Positions 9,617 to 19,049 of a stretch of DNA of 51,778 bases are shown in pieces. Made by a program: the position numbers and the translations under genes. The notes under the pieces are model-generated. The model had not been told where the DNA came from. It worked only from the letters and a program-made list of their open reading frames with translations, and did not search any database. Origin of the DNA: Blastochloris sp. GTDB taxonomy: Bacteria; Verrucomicrobiota; Verrucomicrobiia; Methylacidiphilales; JAAUTS01. Every line of letters starts with the position of its first letter. The first letter of the stretch is position 1. The stretch spans positions 1 through 51,778 of the forward strand of contig JAAUTS010000002.1 of assembly GCA_012031345.1 (NCBI GenBank), written 5' to 3'.

Positions 9617-9634
9617 TGTCACATGGTTGTGACA
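9617..9634. promoter_or_regulatory. Perfect inverted repeat before the kinase gene
   Basis: TGTCACA (9617-9623), a TGGT spacer and TGTGACA (9628-9634) form a perfect 7-bp palindrome 22 bases before the kinase start. It has the size and look of a CRP/FNR-type operator half-site pair. No clean -35/-10 pair is visible around it. Confidence 0.45.
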
Positions 9635-9655
9635 TGGTGGGAATAGAGTTAGTCT

Positions 9656-11128
9656 GTGAGCGTGGATGCCATCAGCCCTGAAGTGTGGATCAAGGAACGA
9701 TATCGCGTGGTGCAGGCGATTGGGGCCGGAGGTTTGGGGCAGGTTTTTTACGGAATGGATGAGCAGTTGCAGCGTCCTGTGGCGATCAAACGTTTGAAGG
9801 AAGGGGGCTACATCCATGAGAAGTATCGGGATGGTTGGGTTGAGGCGCGGGCCCTGGCCAGTCTGCAGCATCCCAATGTTGTGACTCTCTTTGACTTCGG
9901 TGAAGATGAAGAAGGTGCGTATTTCATCATGGAATACATCGCGGGGGAGACCATTGAAAAACTGGCCACCATGACCCGCTTCACTGAGAAAGAGTTTGTC
10001 AACATCGCCCGGCAATGTCTGGTGGGAATTGCCGCCGCGCATGAGCTGGGTTTGGTGCATCGGGATATCAAGCCGACCAACATCATGTTGGTGCAAGGGG
10101 CGGCGGGGCAAACGCTGGTCAAGATTTTGGATTTCGGTCTGGCCAAGTTCCAAAAAGTCCCTGAGCCGCAAACGACGGATCATGACAACAACCTGCTCGG
10201 CTCGATTTATTACATGGCACCGGAGCAGTTCAGCCGGGCACCTGTGGATGGCGGGCGGACTTGTACTCGCTGGGCAATGTTTTTTATTATGCCATGACCG
10301 GGCGCATGGCTCATGCGGCGGATTCGGTGGAGCAGATTATTTTTTCACATCTCATGCACCAACCCCATTCCTGTCAACGAGTATCGTCCTGACTTGAATC
10401 CGGCCCTGGCTCTGTGGATTCATCAATTGATGAAAAAAGATCCCTTGGAACGTCCTCAAGATGCGGGGGAGGCACTGCGTTATCTGGAAGACTTGGAGAA
10501 TGCGGTGTTGACCCGGCAGGTTCAGGCCGCTCCGGCCACTCACAACCGTCAGGGGCGTTCGGGTTCGGGCGGAGGCAAGCCATGGATGCTGGGGCTGTGG
10601 ATCGGCTTGCCTGTTTTGTTAGTGGGAGCTTTGGCCGTTTGGTTTTTATCCCAGCCCAAGGCAGAGCAGCTGGAAGCTCCGGTCGCCGTGCCAATAGTTC
10701 CAGTGACGGAAACAGTTCCCCCCGAGCCTGAGCCTCCCCAGGTCATCAGTGATCCCCTGCCTCAACGTGTGGAGTCCGTGCCGGAGCCGATCCAGACGGA
10801 GCCGAAAGTGGAGGCAGCGTTCTTGGACCCCCTCGATACGGAGGCGGTCCGCGCTGCGGTGGGACAAACGAGGGAGGTGGAGGGGCGCCCGGTGCGCTTG
10901 GGGGAGAACAAGGCGGGGACGATTCTTTATTTGAATTTTTCAGAAAATTTCCGCAACACCCTGACCTTGGTTTTCTTCATCAAGGATCAAGCTCCGGGAT
11001 TTGGCCGGGAAAGTCTGGAGCCTTATCTGAACAAAAAAATCCGAATCAAGGCCGAGATCAGCGAATACAATGGTGCGCCTCAGATCAAAGTGGATTCCCT
11101 GGATCAAATGCAAATGGTGCAGGATTGA
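9656..11128 (+). CDS. Membrane Ser/Thr protein kinase with extracytoplasmic OB-like domain (two frameshifts)
   Basis: A Hanks-type kinase. It has Gly loop GAGGLGQV (23-30), K45 in VAIK, E63 in helix C, catalytic HRDIKPTN (135-142), DFG (159-161) and APE (188-190). The frame breaks near 10243 (a G missing from a G run) and near 10368 (an extra C in CCCC). With both repaired the C-lobe continues into DLYSLGNVFYYAMTG and then into the C-terminal part of the protein. A Gly/Ser linker leads to one membrane helix near 10582-10650, a Pro/Glu-rich spacer and a terminal 90-residue domain. That domain looks like an OB fold (strands around GTILYLNF, LTLVFFIK and KIRIKAEISEYNG), probably outside the membrane. 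The start is a GTG. Its targets are unknown. Confidence 0.88.
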
Positions 11129-11158
11129 TGCGATGGCTGACCCGGAAATGGGTGCGGT

Positions 11159-11491
11159 TCAGGAATGAGTGAATTTGAGACCGATGATGCCCGCGACGAT
11201 CAAGAAGAGGCAGAGCAGGCGCAGGGCGGAAGCACTTTCTCCATAATAATAAATTCCGATCAGGGTAGCTCCGACGGCACCGATGCCTGTCCAAATGGCG
11301 TAGGAAGTGCCGAGGGGCAGTGACTTGGTGGCCTGGGAGAGGAGAAAAACGCTGGTGACCATGAGCGCGAGATTGAGCACCACGGGGCCCGGACGGGTGT
11401 AACCTTCGGTCATCTTCATGGTGCCAGCCCAAGCCACTTCCGTGATTCCTGCCAGCAGCAGATAGATCCAGGGTAGAGTGGTCTGACTCAT
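11159..11491 (-). CDS. SMR-family exporter, Gdx/SugE subtype
   Basis: A 110-aa, four-helix small multidrug resistance protein. The key glutamate lies in ITEVAWAGTMK. The segment LPLGTSYAIWTGIGAVGA is typical of the SugE/Gdx subgroup, characterised in other bacteria as guanidinium/proton antiporters, and not of EmrE-type multidrug pumps. It would act as an inner-membrane dimer. I looked upstream for a guanidine riboswitch and saw no recognisable one. It is downstream of recA in the same direction. The frame is intact. Confidence 0.85.
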   Translation of the reverse strand: MSQTTLPWIYLLLAGITEVAWAGTMKMTEGYTRPGPVVLNLALMVTSVFLLSQATKSLPLGTSYAIWTGIGAVGATLIGIYYYGESASALRLLCLFLIVAGIIGLKFTHS

Positions 11492-11529
11492 GAAATGGAG
11501 TGCTGGTGGGGGAGAGCAAGACTCAGAGC

Positions 11530-11556
11530 CCCGCCCGGAAGGTTGTTCCGAGCGGG
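11530..11556 (-). terminator. Hairpin after recA
   Basis: CCCGC and CGGAA pair with TTCCG and GCGGG across a GGTTG loop, with one C-A mismatch, giving a 10-bp stem between recA and the SMR gene. No T run follows on the minus strand, so it may pause or stabilise the transcript more than terminate it. Confidence 0.4.
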
Positions 11557-11578
11557 CCAGGTCAGCGTGGTTCTGAAG

Positions 11579-12678
11579 TTATTCGGGCGGGGCGGGGGGG
11601 GCTTTGCGGCTGGAGGGAATTTCGGCTCCATCATTCAGCTTGGCGATCACGGCGGTTTCCACCTTGGCGTAGAGTTCGGGGTTTTTCTTGAGTTCCTCCT
11701 TGGCGGCGTCGCGGCCTTGGGAAACCTGGGCACCTTCGAAGAAAATCCAGGCCCCTTTTTTCTCCAGCACATTCAGGTCGATGGCCAGATCCAGCAGGGA
11801 GCCGGTTTTGGAGATGCCCTCATTATACATGATGTCGAATTCCGCTTCGGTGAAGGGCGGGGCAACTTTGTTTTTGACCAGTTTGACCCTGGTGCGGTTT
11901 CCGATGACGGCACCTTCCGTGGCTTTGATGGCTCCGATGCGGCGGATGTCCACGCGCACGCTGGAGTAGAATTTGAGAGCCTTACCTCCGGGGGTGGTCT
12001 CCGGGCTACCGAACATGACGCCGATTTTTTCGCGGATTTGGTTGGTGAAGATGCAGACCGTTTTGGCTTTGTTGATCAAAGCGGTGAGCTTGCGCATGGC
12101 CTGACTCATGAGGCGGGCCTGGGAGCCGACCACGGCATCTCCCATGTTGCCGTCGAGTTCGTTTTTAGTCACGAGGGCGGCGACGGAGTCGAGCACGATG
12201 ACGTCGATGGCGTTGGAGCGGACGAGGGTCTCGAGGATGGTCAGGGCTTCCTCCCCGGAGTCGGGCTGGGAGACGAGGAGTTCGTCCATGTTAACACCGA
12301 GCTTGCGGGCGTAGCCGGGGTCGAGGGCGTGTTCCACGTCGATAAAGGCGGCGGTGCCGCCCTTCTTTTGAGCCTCGGCTACTACGGTGAGGGTGAGGGT
12401 GGTTTTACCGGAGGATTCCGGGCCGTAGATTTCGATGATACGACCGCGGGGGAAGCCGCCTACGCCCAGGGCGCGGTCATGGTGACACAGCCAGTGGGGA
12501 TGACGTCGATCTTCATCTTGGCGGATTCGTCGCCCAGACGCATGATGGAGTTGTCGCCAAATTGTTTGACGATGGACTGGATGGCCAGATCGAGATTCTT
12601 TTTATCGGCGCTGTTTTGAGCGGCGGTCTTGGGTTCGTTTCGGTCGATTTTTTCAGCTTTGTCAGTTTTGGCAGCCAT
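11579..12678 (-). CDS. recA: Recombinase RecA (one frameshift)
   Basis: The strand-exchange and SOS-coactivator ATPase, about 366 aa. The start at 12678 gives [10 protein letters not shown] and an unusually long Lys/Glu/Ala-rich leader before the [20 protein letters not shown] core. The frame breaks near 12478, where a GG is read as G. When repaired it continues through the Walker A site GPESSGKTT, the DVEHALDP segment, [11 protein letters not shown] (Walker B), the LMSQAMRKL and [15 protein letters not shown] loop regions, and a Pro/Ala tail. cinA lies immediately upstream in the same direction, the classic cinA-recA pair. A recA null is unlikely to be real here given the homopolymer-type error. 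Confidence 0.96.
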
Positions 12679-12700
12679 AGTCTTGTGATGGGTGTGGGAT

Positions 12701-13963
12701 TCAGGTGGTGAGCGCGGAGTCTCGTTGGTTGTGTTTGAGCAAGGCCCGCCGGAACAAATCCAGCGCAGCTTGCGAGGCCATAGTTTTAAAGACTTCCCGA
12801 CGGGGCACAAGCCGCTTTTCCTCAGTTAGACAGGAAATTGTGCCATCGACAGTTTTTTCGGCCAGGGCCAAGAAGAGGGTGCCGACGGGTTTTTCCGGGC
12901 TGCCGCCCTCCGGGCCGGCGATTCCCGTGAGGGAGACGGCCAGATCGGCTCCGCTTCGCAACAAAGCACCGCGGGCCATTTCCTCGGCGGTGGCGGCGGA
13001 GACGGCACCGTGGGTGTCGAGGGTGACGGTTGGGACTCCGAGTTCTTCGGTTTTCGAGGTGTTGCTGTAGCTGACCCAACCGCGATGAAAGACAGCGGAG
13101 GCACCGGGGACATTGGTGAGGCGATGAGCGAGCAGGCCTCCTGTGCAGGACTCGGCGGTGCTGAGTTGTCGTCCCTGTTGTCGGGCGAGGTGAATGACGA
13201 CCTGCTCCATATTGTCCTGGCCCTGGGCGTAGATAAATTCCTGAAATTCGGACTGAACGAGCTGGGCCATACGATCAAGCAGAGCCGAGTCGGTGGAGAT
13301 GAGGCGGAGATCAACTTCTCGGTAACGGGCGCAATAACCGATCTCGACCTGACCGAGGGCCAGCAATGGTTCCTCCACCCTTTGTTGCACTTCGGACTCG
13401 CCCAAGCCATGGATTCGAAAACTGCGACAATGGATGGCGGCGGTCCGGGGGGAGAGTTGTTGGAGGAGAGGGATGACCTGTTCCTCGAACATGGGGTAGA
13501 GTTCGGAGGGGGGGCCGGGCAGACAGAAGAGGTGACAGTTTTGGTGGAGGAGATGAAATCCGGGAGCGGTGCCGTGGTGGTTGTCGAGGATTTGGGCGGA
13601 ACGGGGAATCTGGGCCTGAACTTTGACCGATGAGGGCGGGGTGATGCGTCGCCGGGCAAAGTAATCCATGATTTTGGCTTCGATCTCAGGATGATATTCC
13701 AAGGGGCAGTGACAGAGATCAGAGACCAGAAAGCGGGTTAGATCGTCCGAGGTGGGGCCGAGTCCTCCGGTGAGCAGGATGACATGAGAGCGCGAAAGGC
13801 TTTCGGCCAAAACGTCGCGGATGATGGGGCCATCGGGCAGAGTGTGTTGGCGTTGGATGCGGAGGCCGAGGGGGAGAAGGAGCTGGGAAAAGTAGCCGAG
13901 ATGAGAATTTTGGACCTGACCCAGCATGAGTTCGGAGCCAGTGTTGAGTACTTCGATGTTCAT
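12701..13963 (-). CDS. cinA: CinA family NMN amidohydrolase/competence-damage protein
   Basis: A 420-aa two-domain CinA. The N-terminal molybdopterin-binding-like (COG1058) domain has NTGSELMLGQVQNSH and LLTGGLGPTSDDLT. The C-terminal domain of the PncC type (nicotinamide mononucleotide deamidase) has LSTAESCTGGLLAHRLT, GWVSYSNTSK and LTGIAGPEGGS. It recycles pyridine nucleotide and is often cotranscribed with recA, as here (22 bp gap). The frame is intact. Confidence 0.94.
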   Translation of the reverse strand: MNIEVLNTGSELMLGQVQNSHLGYFSQLLLPLGLRIQRQHTLPDGPIIRDVLAESLSRSHVILLTGGLGPTSDDLTRFLVSDLCHCPLEYHPEIEAKIMDYFARRRITPPSSVKVQAQIPRSAQILDNHHGTAPGFHLLHQNCHLFCLPGPPSELYPMFEEQVIPLLQQLSPRTAAIHCRSFRIHGLGESEVQQRVEEPLLALGQVEIGYCARYREVDLRLISTDSALLDRMAQLVQSEFQEFIYAQGQDNMEQVVIHLARQQGRQLSTAESCTGGLLAHRLTNVPGASAVFHRGWVSYSNTSKTEELGVPTVTLDTHGAVSAATAEEMARGALLRSGADLAVSLTGIAGPEGGSPEKPVGTLFLALAEKTVDGTISCLTEEKRLVPRREVFKTMASQAALDLFRRALLKHNQRDSALTT

Positions 13964-13981
13964 GAATCAGGGGGCAGCTTA

Positions 13982-14013
13982 ACGCAAGGACGCCAAGAAG
14001 CAAAAGAGGCAAG
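13982..14013. repeat. Degenerate ACGCAAAG-type octamer repeat
   Basis: About four successive 8-base units (ACGCAAGG, ACGCCAAG, AAGCAAAA, GAGGCAAG) lie in the 113-bp gap between cinA and the Rsm22-like gene. The layout resembles the ACGCAAAGACGC short tandem repeats found in intergenic spaces of many bacteria. Only one tract is seen here. Confidence 0.4.
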
Positions 14014-14076
14014 TTGTGGGGGAAGGTTGGGGAATGGATGAAGTGTTGAGGTATGAGCAGAGGGTTGGGATGTTCA

Positions 14077-15273
14077 TTATTCAAGTATCGAGGGAACAAG
14101 GTTGGAAGCCCGGTATTGGTGGGTTCCGCCCAGGGGTTTGAGGTCTTGGGCCTCGACGAGGCTGCCGCGTTGCGTTTTGGTGAGGGTGCGGATTTGGGGT
14201 GCGGTCGAGATGGCGGGTGAGGATGTCGTATTCGGCGGCTTGGCCCAGGCTGTTGCAGCCGCTGGTGAGAAGTTTTCCGTGCATGGCCGCGATGGGGGCG
14301 ATGAGGCGGAAGGTGGAAGCGGAGGCGGGAAGGGATTGAGGAGCCTGTGGGCCCAGCATGAGGAAGCTGAATTTCAGATCTTCCAGGGTGAGGCGGAGAT
14401 GGTTGTTGATCATTTGCAGGCTGCGGGGGAGGGGCCAGGAGCGGACTTCGTGGCACCAATATTTTTTCTGGGCCAGAAGGGGGCAGGTTTCGCGGTGAAG
14501 GCAGGGCCCAGATGTTCCAGTCCGTGGAGAGGGCCACCATGTTGCGGAGTTCCTCCAAGCGTTCGCTGCTTTCTTTGAGTGCGGGTTCGAGGATGAGAAG
14601 AATGCCTCCGGGTTTGAGGCAGGAGCGGAGTTGGGTCAGCCAGTCGAAGAGAGCGGACAGGGGTTGGGCGGTGAAGGCTTCATTCAAGGCAAAGCTCAGC
14701 GTGATCAAGTCCCAGGTCTCGGATTTGGCTCTCCATGATTGGATCTGGGTGAAGTCCGCGTTGTGCTGGCTGAGTTGGAGTTGGGAAAAATTTTTGGCAA
14801 GAATATCGCGGTGCAGGTTCTCCGCCAGATGCAGAAGATGTTTCTCCTGATCCACCAATTTGAGATGGATGCGTTCCTTTGGAAACTGTTGATGCAGGCG
14901 TTGGGCGGCGGCGAATCCAGCGGCACCCGCGCCGGAACCTAGATCCAGGACTCGGATGCCGCCGGGGCTGGAGACGGGATTCCAGCGGCGAAAATCGAGC
15001 AGTTCCCCCAGGGGAAAAAGAGTGCGGACATAAGTCTGGGGAAAGAAGGTGATGCCGTAGGCCAATTGGTTTTGTTTGCTTTGGTAGAGAGTTCTGAAGT
15101 CGGCGGCTTCGCTGCTGCGCTCGTCGGTGTAGCGATGGCTGAGAGATTTGGCGTAGGGGGCGAGAACCTTCAGGGCGGCCTGGTCGGACTTGAGGTTGAA
15201 AACGTTGGAGGATTTGTTGAAGCCACCAGGCCTCTATTTCAGAGGGGTAGGCGGGAGTAAGAGATCGAAGCAC
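14077..15273 (-). CDS. Rsm22-like SAM-dependent methyltransferase (three frameshifts)
   Basis: A predicted rRNA methyltransferase of the mitochondrial Rsm22/METTL17-like family, about 399 aa when repaired. The GTG start at 15273 gives LTPAYPSEIEAWWLQ. After a break near 15225 the frame runs through YTDERSSEAADFRTLYQS, LAYGITFFPQTY, the SAM motif VLDLGSGAGAAGFA, and LKPGGILLILEP. A second break near 14515 precedes a Cys segment (CLHRETCPLLA, WCHEVRSWPLP) typical of the family. A third break near 14200 restores LTKTQRGSLVEAQDL and a TAA at 14077-14079. No other gene of the window is as damaged except folP. Sequencing indels are more likely than decay, because each intact block is well conserved. 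Confidence 0.75.
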
Positions 15274-15323
15274 AAGCGGAGCCTAGGGGAATATGCTTGG
15301 GAGCCAAGGCAAATGGCTTGGGT

Positions 15324-16409
15324 TTATTTTCCGGCAGTGCTCGCAACGGCATCGTTTTTGATGAATTGATAGCGGTCGGTCCAGGTCTGGGTTTCGCCGG
15401 GGGCCAGTTTGATGTTGAGGAAGGGTTCGACGCACATGGTTTTGTCATGGGCGTAGAAGACCAGCTTGCCGGGGCGATAGTCGATGGTGAGTTGGACGGA
15501 GAGTTGGGACTCCTGATGGGAGATGGTGTTGATCAGTCCTTTTTCAAAGCCGGGAGGGATATCGAGTTCGGCGTAGTAACCCTTGTTGGGCACGATGTTG
15601 TCGGTGAAGAGGATGGAGTTTTCCTGGATTTGAGCGTGATCCCGAAGGCGGCTGAGCAGGGGAGTGATGGGGAAAGGGAGAGTGAAGCGGTGCGCGGGGC
15701 CGACCATGGTTTGATTGAAGGTCAGGAGATTATGATTGTAGAAAACTGTCTCGATGGTTTTGCTGCCTGTGTTTTTCAGCGTGTAAACAATCGCCATCTG
15801 CTTGCCGGGTTCAAGGGTGATTCTTTTGGTGTAGGAGTAATTCCAGCCCCGCAGTTCGGGCAGTTCGTGTTGGACTTCGACAAAATTCTCCCCTTGTTCA
15901 AGTTTCCAGGTTCCGGGATGAGCCAGGGCATAGCCGTGGGCAAAGAAGTATTTTTTATCGTCCTTGCGGGTGAGGTGACCCACGCCGATTTTAATGAAAT
16001 TTTCGCCGGGTGCGGCTTCGTCATAACCGAGAGGGCTGTCCATGCCGAATTCACCTGCGGGGCCGGTTACGGAGTCGCCGCCGCCGCGTTTGAAACCGTT
16101 TTTCCAAGGGCCATAAAGGATGGTGCCGTCCACGGTGGCTTCGTAGATCATGCTGGAATGATCGAAGCGCGAGCCTCGATAAAAGCCTTTTTCAGGATCG
16201 GGCAAGGCGATGAGGAGGGAAAGTCCATCTTTCTCCAAGGTAAGCCGGGGCCAGTCCTGGGATTTGATGTCAGGTGCTTCCGTTTTTTGTGCGGGGGCCG
16301 CCGCAGGAGGGGTTTTGTTTTCCGGGGTTTGGGCTGGGAGTGGATCGGCATGGAGCGATAGCGCGAAAAAGCTCAGAAAGATCAGGAAGGATTTGTTCTT
16401 TGGAAACAT
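15324..16409 (-). CDS. Secreted galactose-mutarotase-like protein
   Basis: A 361-aa protein with a signal peptide (MFPKNKSFLIFLSFFALSLHA), a Pro/Ala/Lys linker, and then a beta-rich domain. The domain is reminiscent of the galactose mutarotase-like superfamily: a GSRFDHSSMIYEA strand, HPGTWKLEQGENFVEVQHEL, NTGSKTIETVFYNHNLL, and LAPGETQTWTDRYQF at the end. The His and Glu expected for an aldose epimerase are not clear, so an enzymatic role is uncertain. The start at 16409 puts the signal peptide first. An in-frame extension to 16469 is hydrophilic and rejected. Confidence 0.65.
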   Translation of the reverse strand: MFPKNKSFLIFLSFFALSLHADPLPAQTPENKTPPAAAPAQKTEAPDIKSQDWPRLTLEKDGLSLLIALPDPEKGFYRGSRFDHSSMIYEATVDGTILYGPWKNGFKRGGGDSVTGPAGEFGMDSPLGYDEAAPGENFIKIGVGHLTRKDDKKYFFAHGYALAHPGTWKLEQGENFVEVQHELPELRGWNYSYTKRITLEPGKQMAIVYTLKNTGSKTIETVFYNHNLLTFNQTMVGPAHRFTLPFPITPLLSRLRDHAQIQENSILFTDNIVPNKGYYAELDIPPGFEKGLINTISHQESQLSVQLTIDYRPGKLVFYAHDKTMCVEPFLNIKLAPGETQTWTDRYQFIKNDAVASTAGK

Positions 16410-16514
16410 AAAAACAGAGTAAAGGGGTGTAAGTTCGAGAGCAAGAGTCACTTTTTCTGGAGCTTCCATTTAGAGTTGGTAATCCGTGGTATTTGCAGGC
16501 TTAATGATATCTGC

Positions 16515-17234
16515 ATGTCCGAACCTAAAGAATCCGCGCCTTTGATTTGGTTAAGAAACAAGTTTTTGACCGGCTTGTTTGTGGTCATTCCCTTGTTTGC
16601 CACCTTTTGGATTTTGAAGTTTCTCTACAAGGTAATGAGCGGCTTTGCCGAGCGCTTGGTCAAGACTTTGGTGGAGGTGTATCGGCCCTTGATTCCTAAC
16701 TTTTTGATTGTTGACGGCACGATCCCGTTCGCCGCGCTTTTTATCACCCTGGCCACGGTGATCGCGGTTGGGTTGTTAGCAACCAATGTTTTTGGCCGGA
16801 AGATTGTCGAGTGGATTGAGTCGGCCCTGCATCGTGTGCCCTTGGTCAATTTGATTTATCCTGTGGCCAAGCAGGTGGTGGAATCCCTGAAGGAACTGGG
16901 GAATGCTCAGACGGAGGAAAGCCGCAAGCCGGTGGTTTTTTTGCGGTATCCGGGGACTTTGGGATATTTTATCGGGTTTCAGACCGGAAGATTCAAAAGC
17001 GCGGAGGGGAAAAGAATGGTGACGGTGTTCCTGCCCACGGCGCCGAATCCGATCACAGGTTTTGTGTTGGCCTTTGAGGAGACGGATGTGGTCAACAGCG
17101 ACATCAAGTATGAGGATGCCTGGAAGATGATTGTTTCCGGGGGACTGGTAACGCCCAAGAACATCAGTTTCGGAACCACAACCACAGCAGCAGTCCCAGT
17201 CCCAATACCAGTCGATACCAAGCAAACGGGATGA
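16515..17234 (+). CDS. DUF502 family membrane protein
   Basis: A 239-aa member of the DUF502 family. It has a short N-terminus, then two strong membrane helices (about residues 17-45 and 60-88). The conserved soluble part includes RVPLVNLIYPVAKQVVES and VVFLRYPGTLGYFIGFQTG, ending in VTPKNISFG with a Thr/Pro tail. The function of DUF502 is unknown. Its last 71 bases overlap, tail to tail, the 3' end of the convergent uppP gene. Confidence 0.85.
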   Translation: MSEPKESAPLIWLRNKFLTGLFVVIPLFATFWILKFLYKVMSGFAERLVKTLVEVYRPLIPNFLIVDGTIPFAALFITLATVIAVGLLATNVFGRKIVEWIESALHRVPLVNLIYPVAKQVVESLKELGNAQTEESRKPVVFLRYPGTLGYFIGFQTGRFKSAEGKRMVTVFLPTAPNPITGFVLAFEETDVVNSDIKYEDAWKMIVSGGLVTPKNISFGTTTTAAVPVPIPVDTKQTG

Positions 17235-17960
17235 AGCTGTGGGTTCGTATAAAACCGAGCAGCCATTTGACCACGATGAAGGCTACGACCATGGAAACCA
17301 AGAAGCCCAGGGCGAAGTGTTGCCATTCCTCCTTGGGCAGATTGCCGTGGTCATGGATTTCTGAGAGCAGGCCATAGACGCTGGCGGCCAGCAAGGTGGG
17401 GATGCCGAGGAGAAAGGAAAACTCCGTGGCCATCATGCGGGAGCTGCCCATCATCATGGCGGCGATGATGGTGGTGGCGGATCGGGAACTGCCGGGAAAA
17501 ACAGCGGCCAGCACCTGAGCGAGGCCGATCACAATGGCCATGGGCCAGGTGATGTGGTCGCGGGGTTGATGTTTTTTCAAATGATGCTCGGCGGCGAAGA
17601 TTAGCAGGGCGCCGATCAAGACGGCCCAGGCTACGGGTGCGGGATCTTCCGGCAGTTGAAGACCGAGGAATTTACAGACCAAGGCAAGGATGACGGTCAG
17701 GAAAAAGCGGCGGCCAGTTTCAGGATATAATCGAGTTGTTCCGGTTGCCGCCAGTGTAGTGCGAGATGCACCAGTTTTTCACGATAGATCAAAACCACGG
17801 CCAGGACCGCTCCCGACTGGATGCCGATGTTAAAAAACTCCGAACGCAGATTTCCCATGAAGTATTCGGCTAAGAGAAGGTGGCCAGTGGAGGAAATGGG
17901 AAGAAACTCGGTAATTCCCTCGATGACACCCAAAAGAACGGTTTGCAACCAATCTGACAT
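17164..17960 (-). CDS. uppP: Undecaprenyl-diphosphatase UppP/BacA (one frameshift)
   Basis: This enzyme recycles the undecaprenyl pyrophosphate carrier in peptidoglycan synthesis. The N-terminal block has the signature GVIEGITEFLPISSTGHLLL. The second signature is in VFPGSSRSATTI. The frame breaks near 17701 in a T run (complement AAAAA on the plus strand). Adding one T joins KLAAAFF to LTVILALVCKFLG and gives a normal polytopic protein of about 266 aa. ATG 17960 is preferred over the ATG at 17996. The 3' end overlaps the convergent DUF502 gene by 71 bp. Confidence 0.93.
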
Positions 17961-18100
17961 AAAGAAAGAGCATCGGGATTTGTCTGCGCTTGCCAAGAGC
18001 AGAGTTGGTGAGGGCCTGTCACTTTTTTGTATCGCTGCGGTGATTTGGTCAGAGATGGGAACTTGGGCAGTTCATGGATGCGCTGGGTGATATTTGACTT

Positions 18101-19036
18101 GTGCCGGGAGCGGGCTTGGGCTGGATTGGCGGCATGTTTTGTTGGCGCAGATCAAGGTTAAGTCAGCCGAGGGACGTCCTGCTTTTGGGGGTGTTGGTCT
18201 TTTTTGGTGGGAGCATTTTGTTGCAGGGGCGGGCAGGAGCGGAGGAGAAGGGATGGTTCAGGATCACGGCGGCGAATTTGACCAGTGGCAATCAACAATC
18301 CTATGATCCGGGGCATGGGAGCCGTATTTTGCAGGGCTTGCGTCCTGATGTGGTGTTGTTACAGGAGGCGCGCTTTGGGGACAAAAGTTTGGCTCAGTGG
18401 CTGGGTTGGGTGCAGGCGGTGTTGGGAGGTGATTTTGTTGCTTATCGGGAGAAGGCGGAGTTGCCCAATGCCATATTGAGCAGGTTCCCTATTTTGGAGT
18501 CAGGTTCCTGGGACGATCCCGAGCAGGTGAACCGGGACTTTGCCTGGGCGCGGCTGGAGTTGCCGGAGGGACGCAGGCTGTTGGTGGTTAGTGTGCATCT
18601 CTCAGCCCGCAGCGCGGAGAAACGACAGAATTCAGCCAAGGCTCTGGCCCGCGAAATTACGGAGGCACGGGTGCAGGAGGAGCTTTTGGTGATCGGGGGG
18701 GATTTTAATGTGCAACATCGCCATGAACCCGCGCTCAAGGCGCTGGACAGGCTGGTGATGACAGAGGGGCCTTATCCGGTGGATGAGCAGGGGAATGAAA
18801 ACACCAATCGCGGACGCAACAAGCCTTATGACGGAATTTATGTGAGTCGGGAACTTCATGGCCGGGAGAAAGCGGTATCGTTCGGAGGGGAGCAGTTGGC
18901 GGGGGTGACGGGTGGTTTTGTTTTCGACAGCCGGGTTTTTAAGGATTTATCGAGGGTATCACCCGTGCAAAGAGAAGATAGCGACGCGCCGCAGATGCAG
19001 CATATGGCGGTGGTGCGGGATTTTTCCTGGCCCTGA
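18101..19036 (+). CDS. Exported endonuclease/exonuclease/phosphatase family protein
   Basis: A 311-aa protein of the EEP (DNase I-like) superfamily. An Arg-rich N-terminus with a hydrophobic helix (VLLLGVLVFFGGSILLQG) suggests export or anchoring. The catalytic set is visible as AANLTSGN, a VLLQEAR glutamate, VSVHLSA, GGDFNVQ and a C-terminal segment with SDAPQMQHMAVV in place of SDH. It could be a nuclease or a phosphodiesterase. GTG 18101 is the longest start and ATG 18134 is equally possible. It converges with the TPR gene. Confidence 0.75.
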   Translation: MPGAGLGWIGGMFCWRRSRLSQPRDVLLLGVLVFFGGSILLQGRAGAEEKGWFRITAANLTSGNQQSYDPGHGSRILQGLRPDVVLLQEARFGDKSLAQWLGWVQAVLGGDFVAYREKAELPNAILSRFPILESGSWDDPEQVNRDFAWARLELPEGRRLLVVSVHLSARSAEKRQNSAKALAREITEARVQEELLVIGGDFNVQHRHEPALKALDRLVMTEGPYPVDEQGNENTNRGRNKPYDGIYVSRELHGREKAVSFGGEQLAGVTGGFVFDSRVFKDLSRVSPVQREDSDAPQMQHMAVVRDFSWP

Positions 19037-19049
19037 AGCTAGACAGCCT

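Noticed and set aside
11495-12619. A 374-codon plus-strand open frame over recA
   Set aside because: Gly/Phe/Asp-rich antisense shadow of recA, with no family resemblance.
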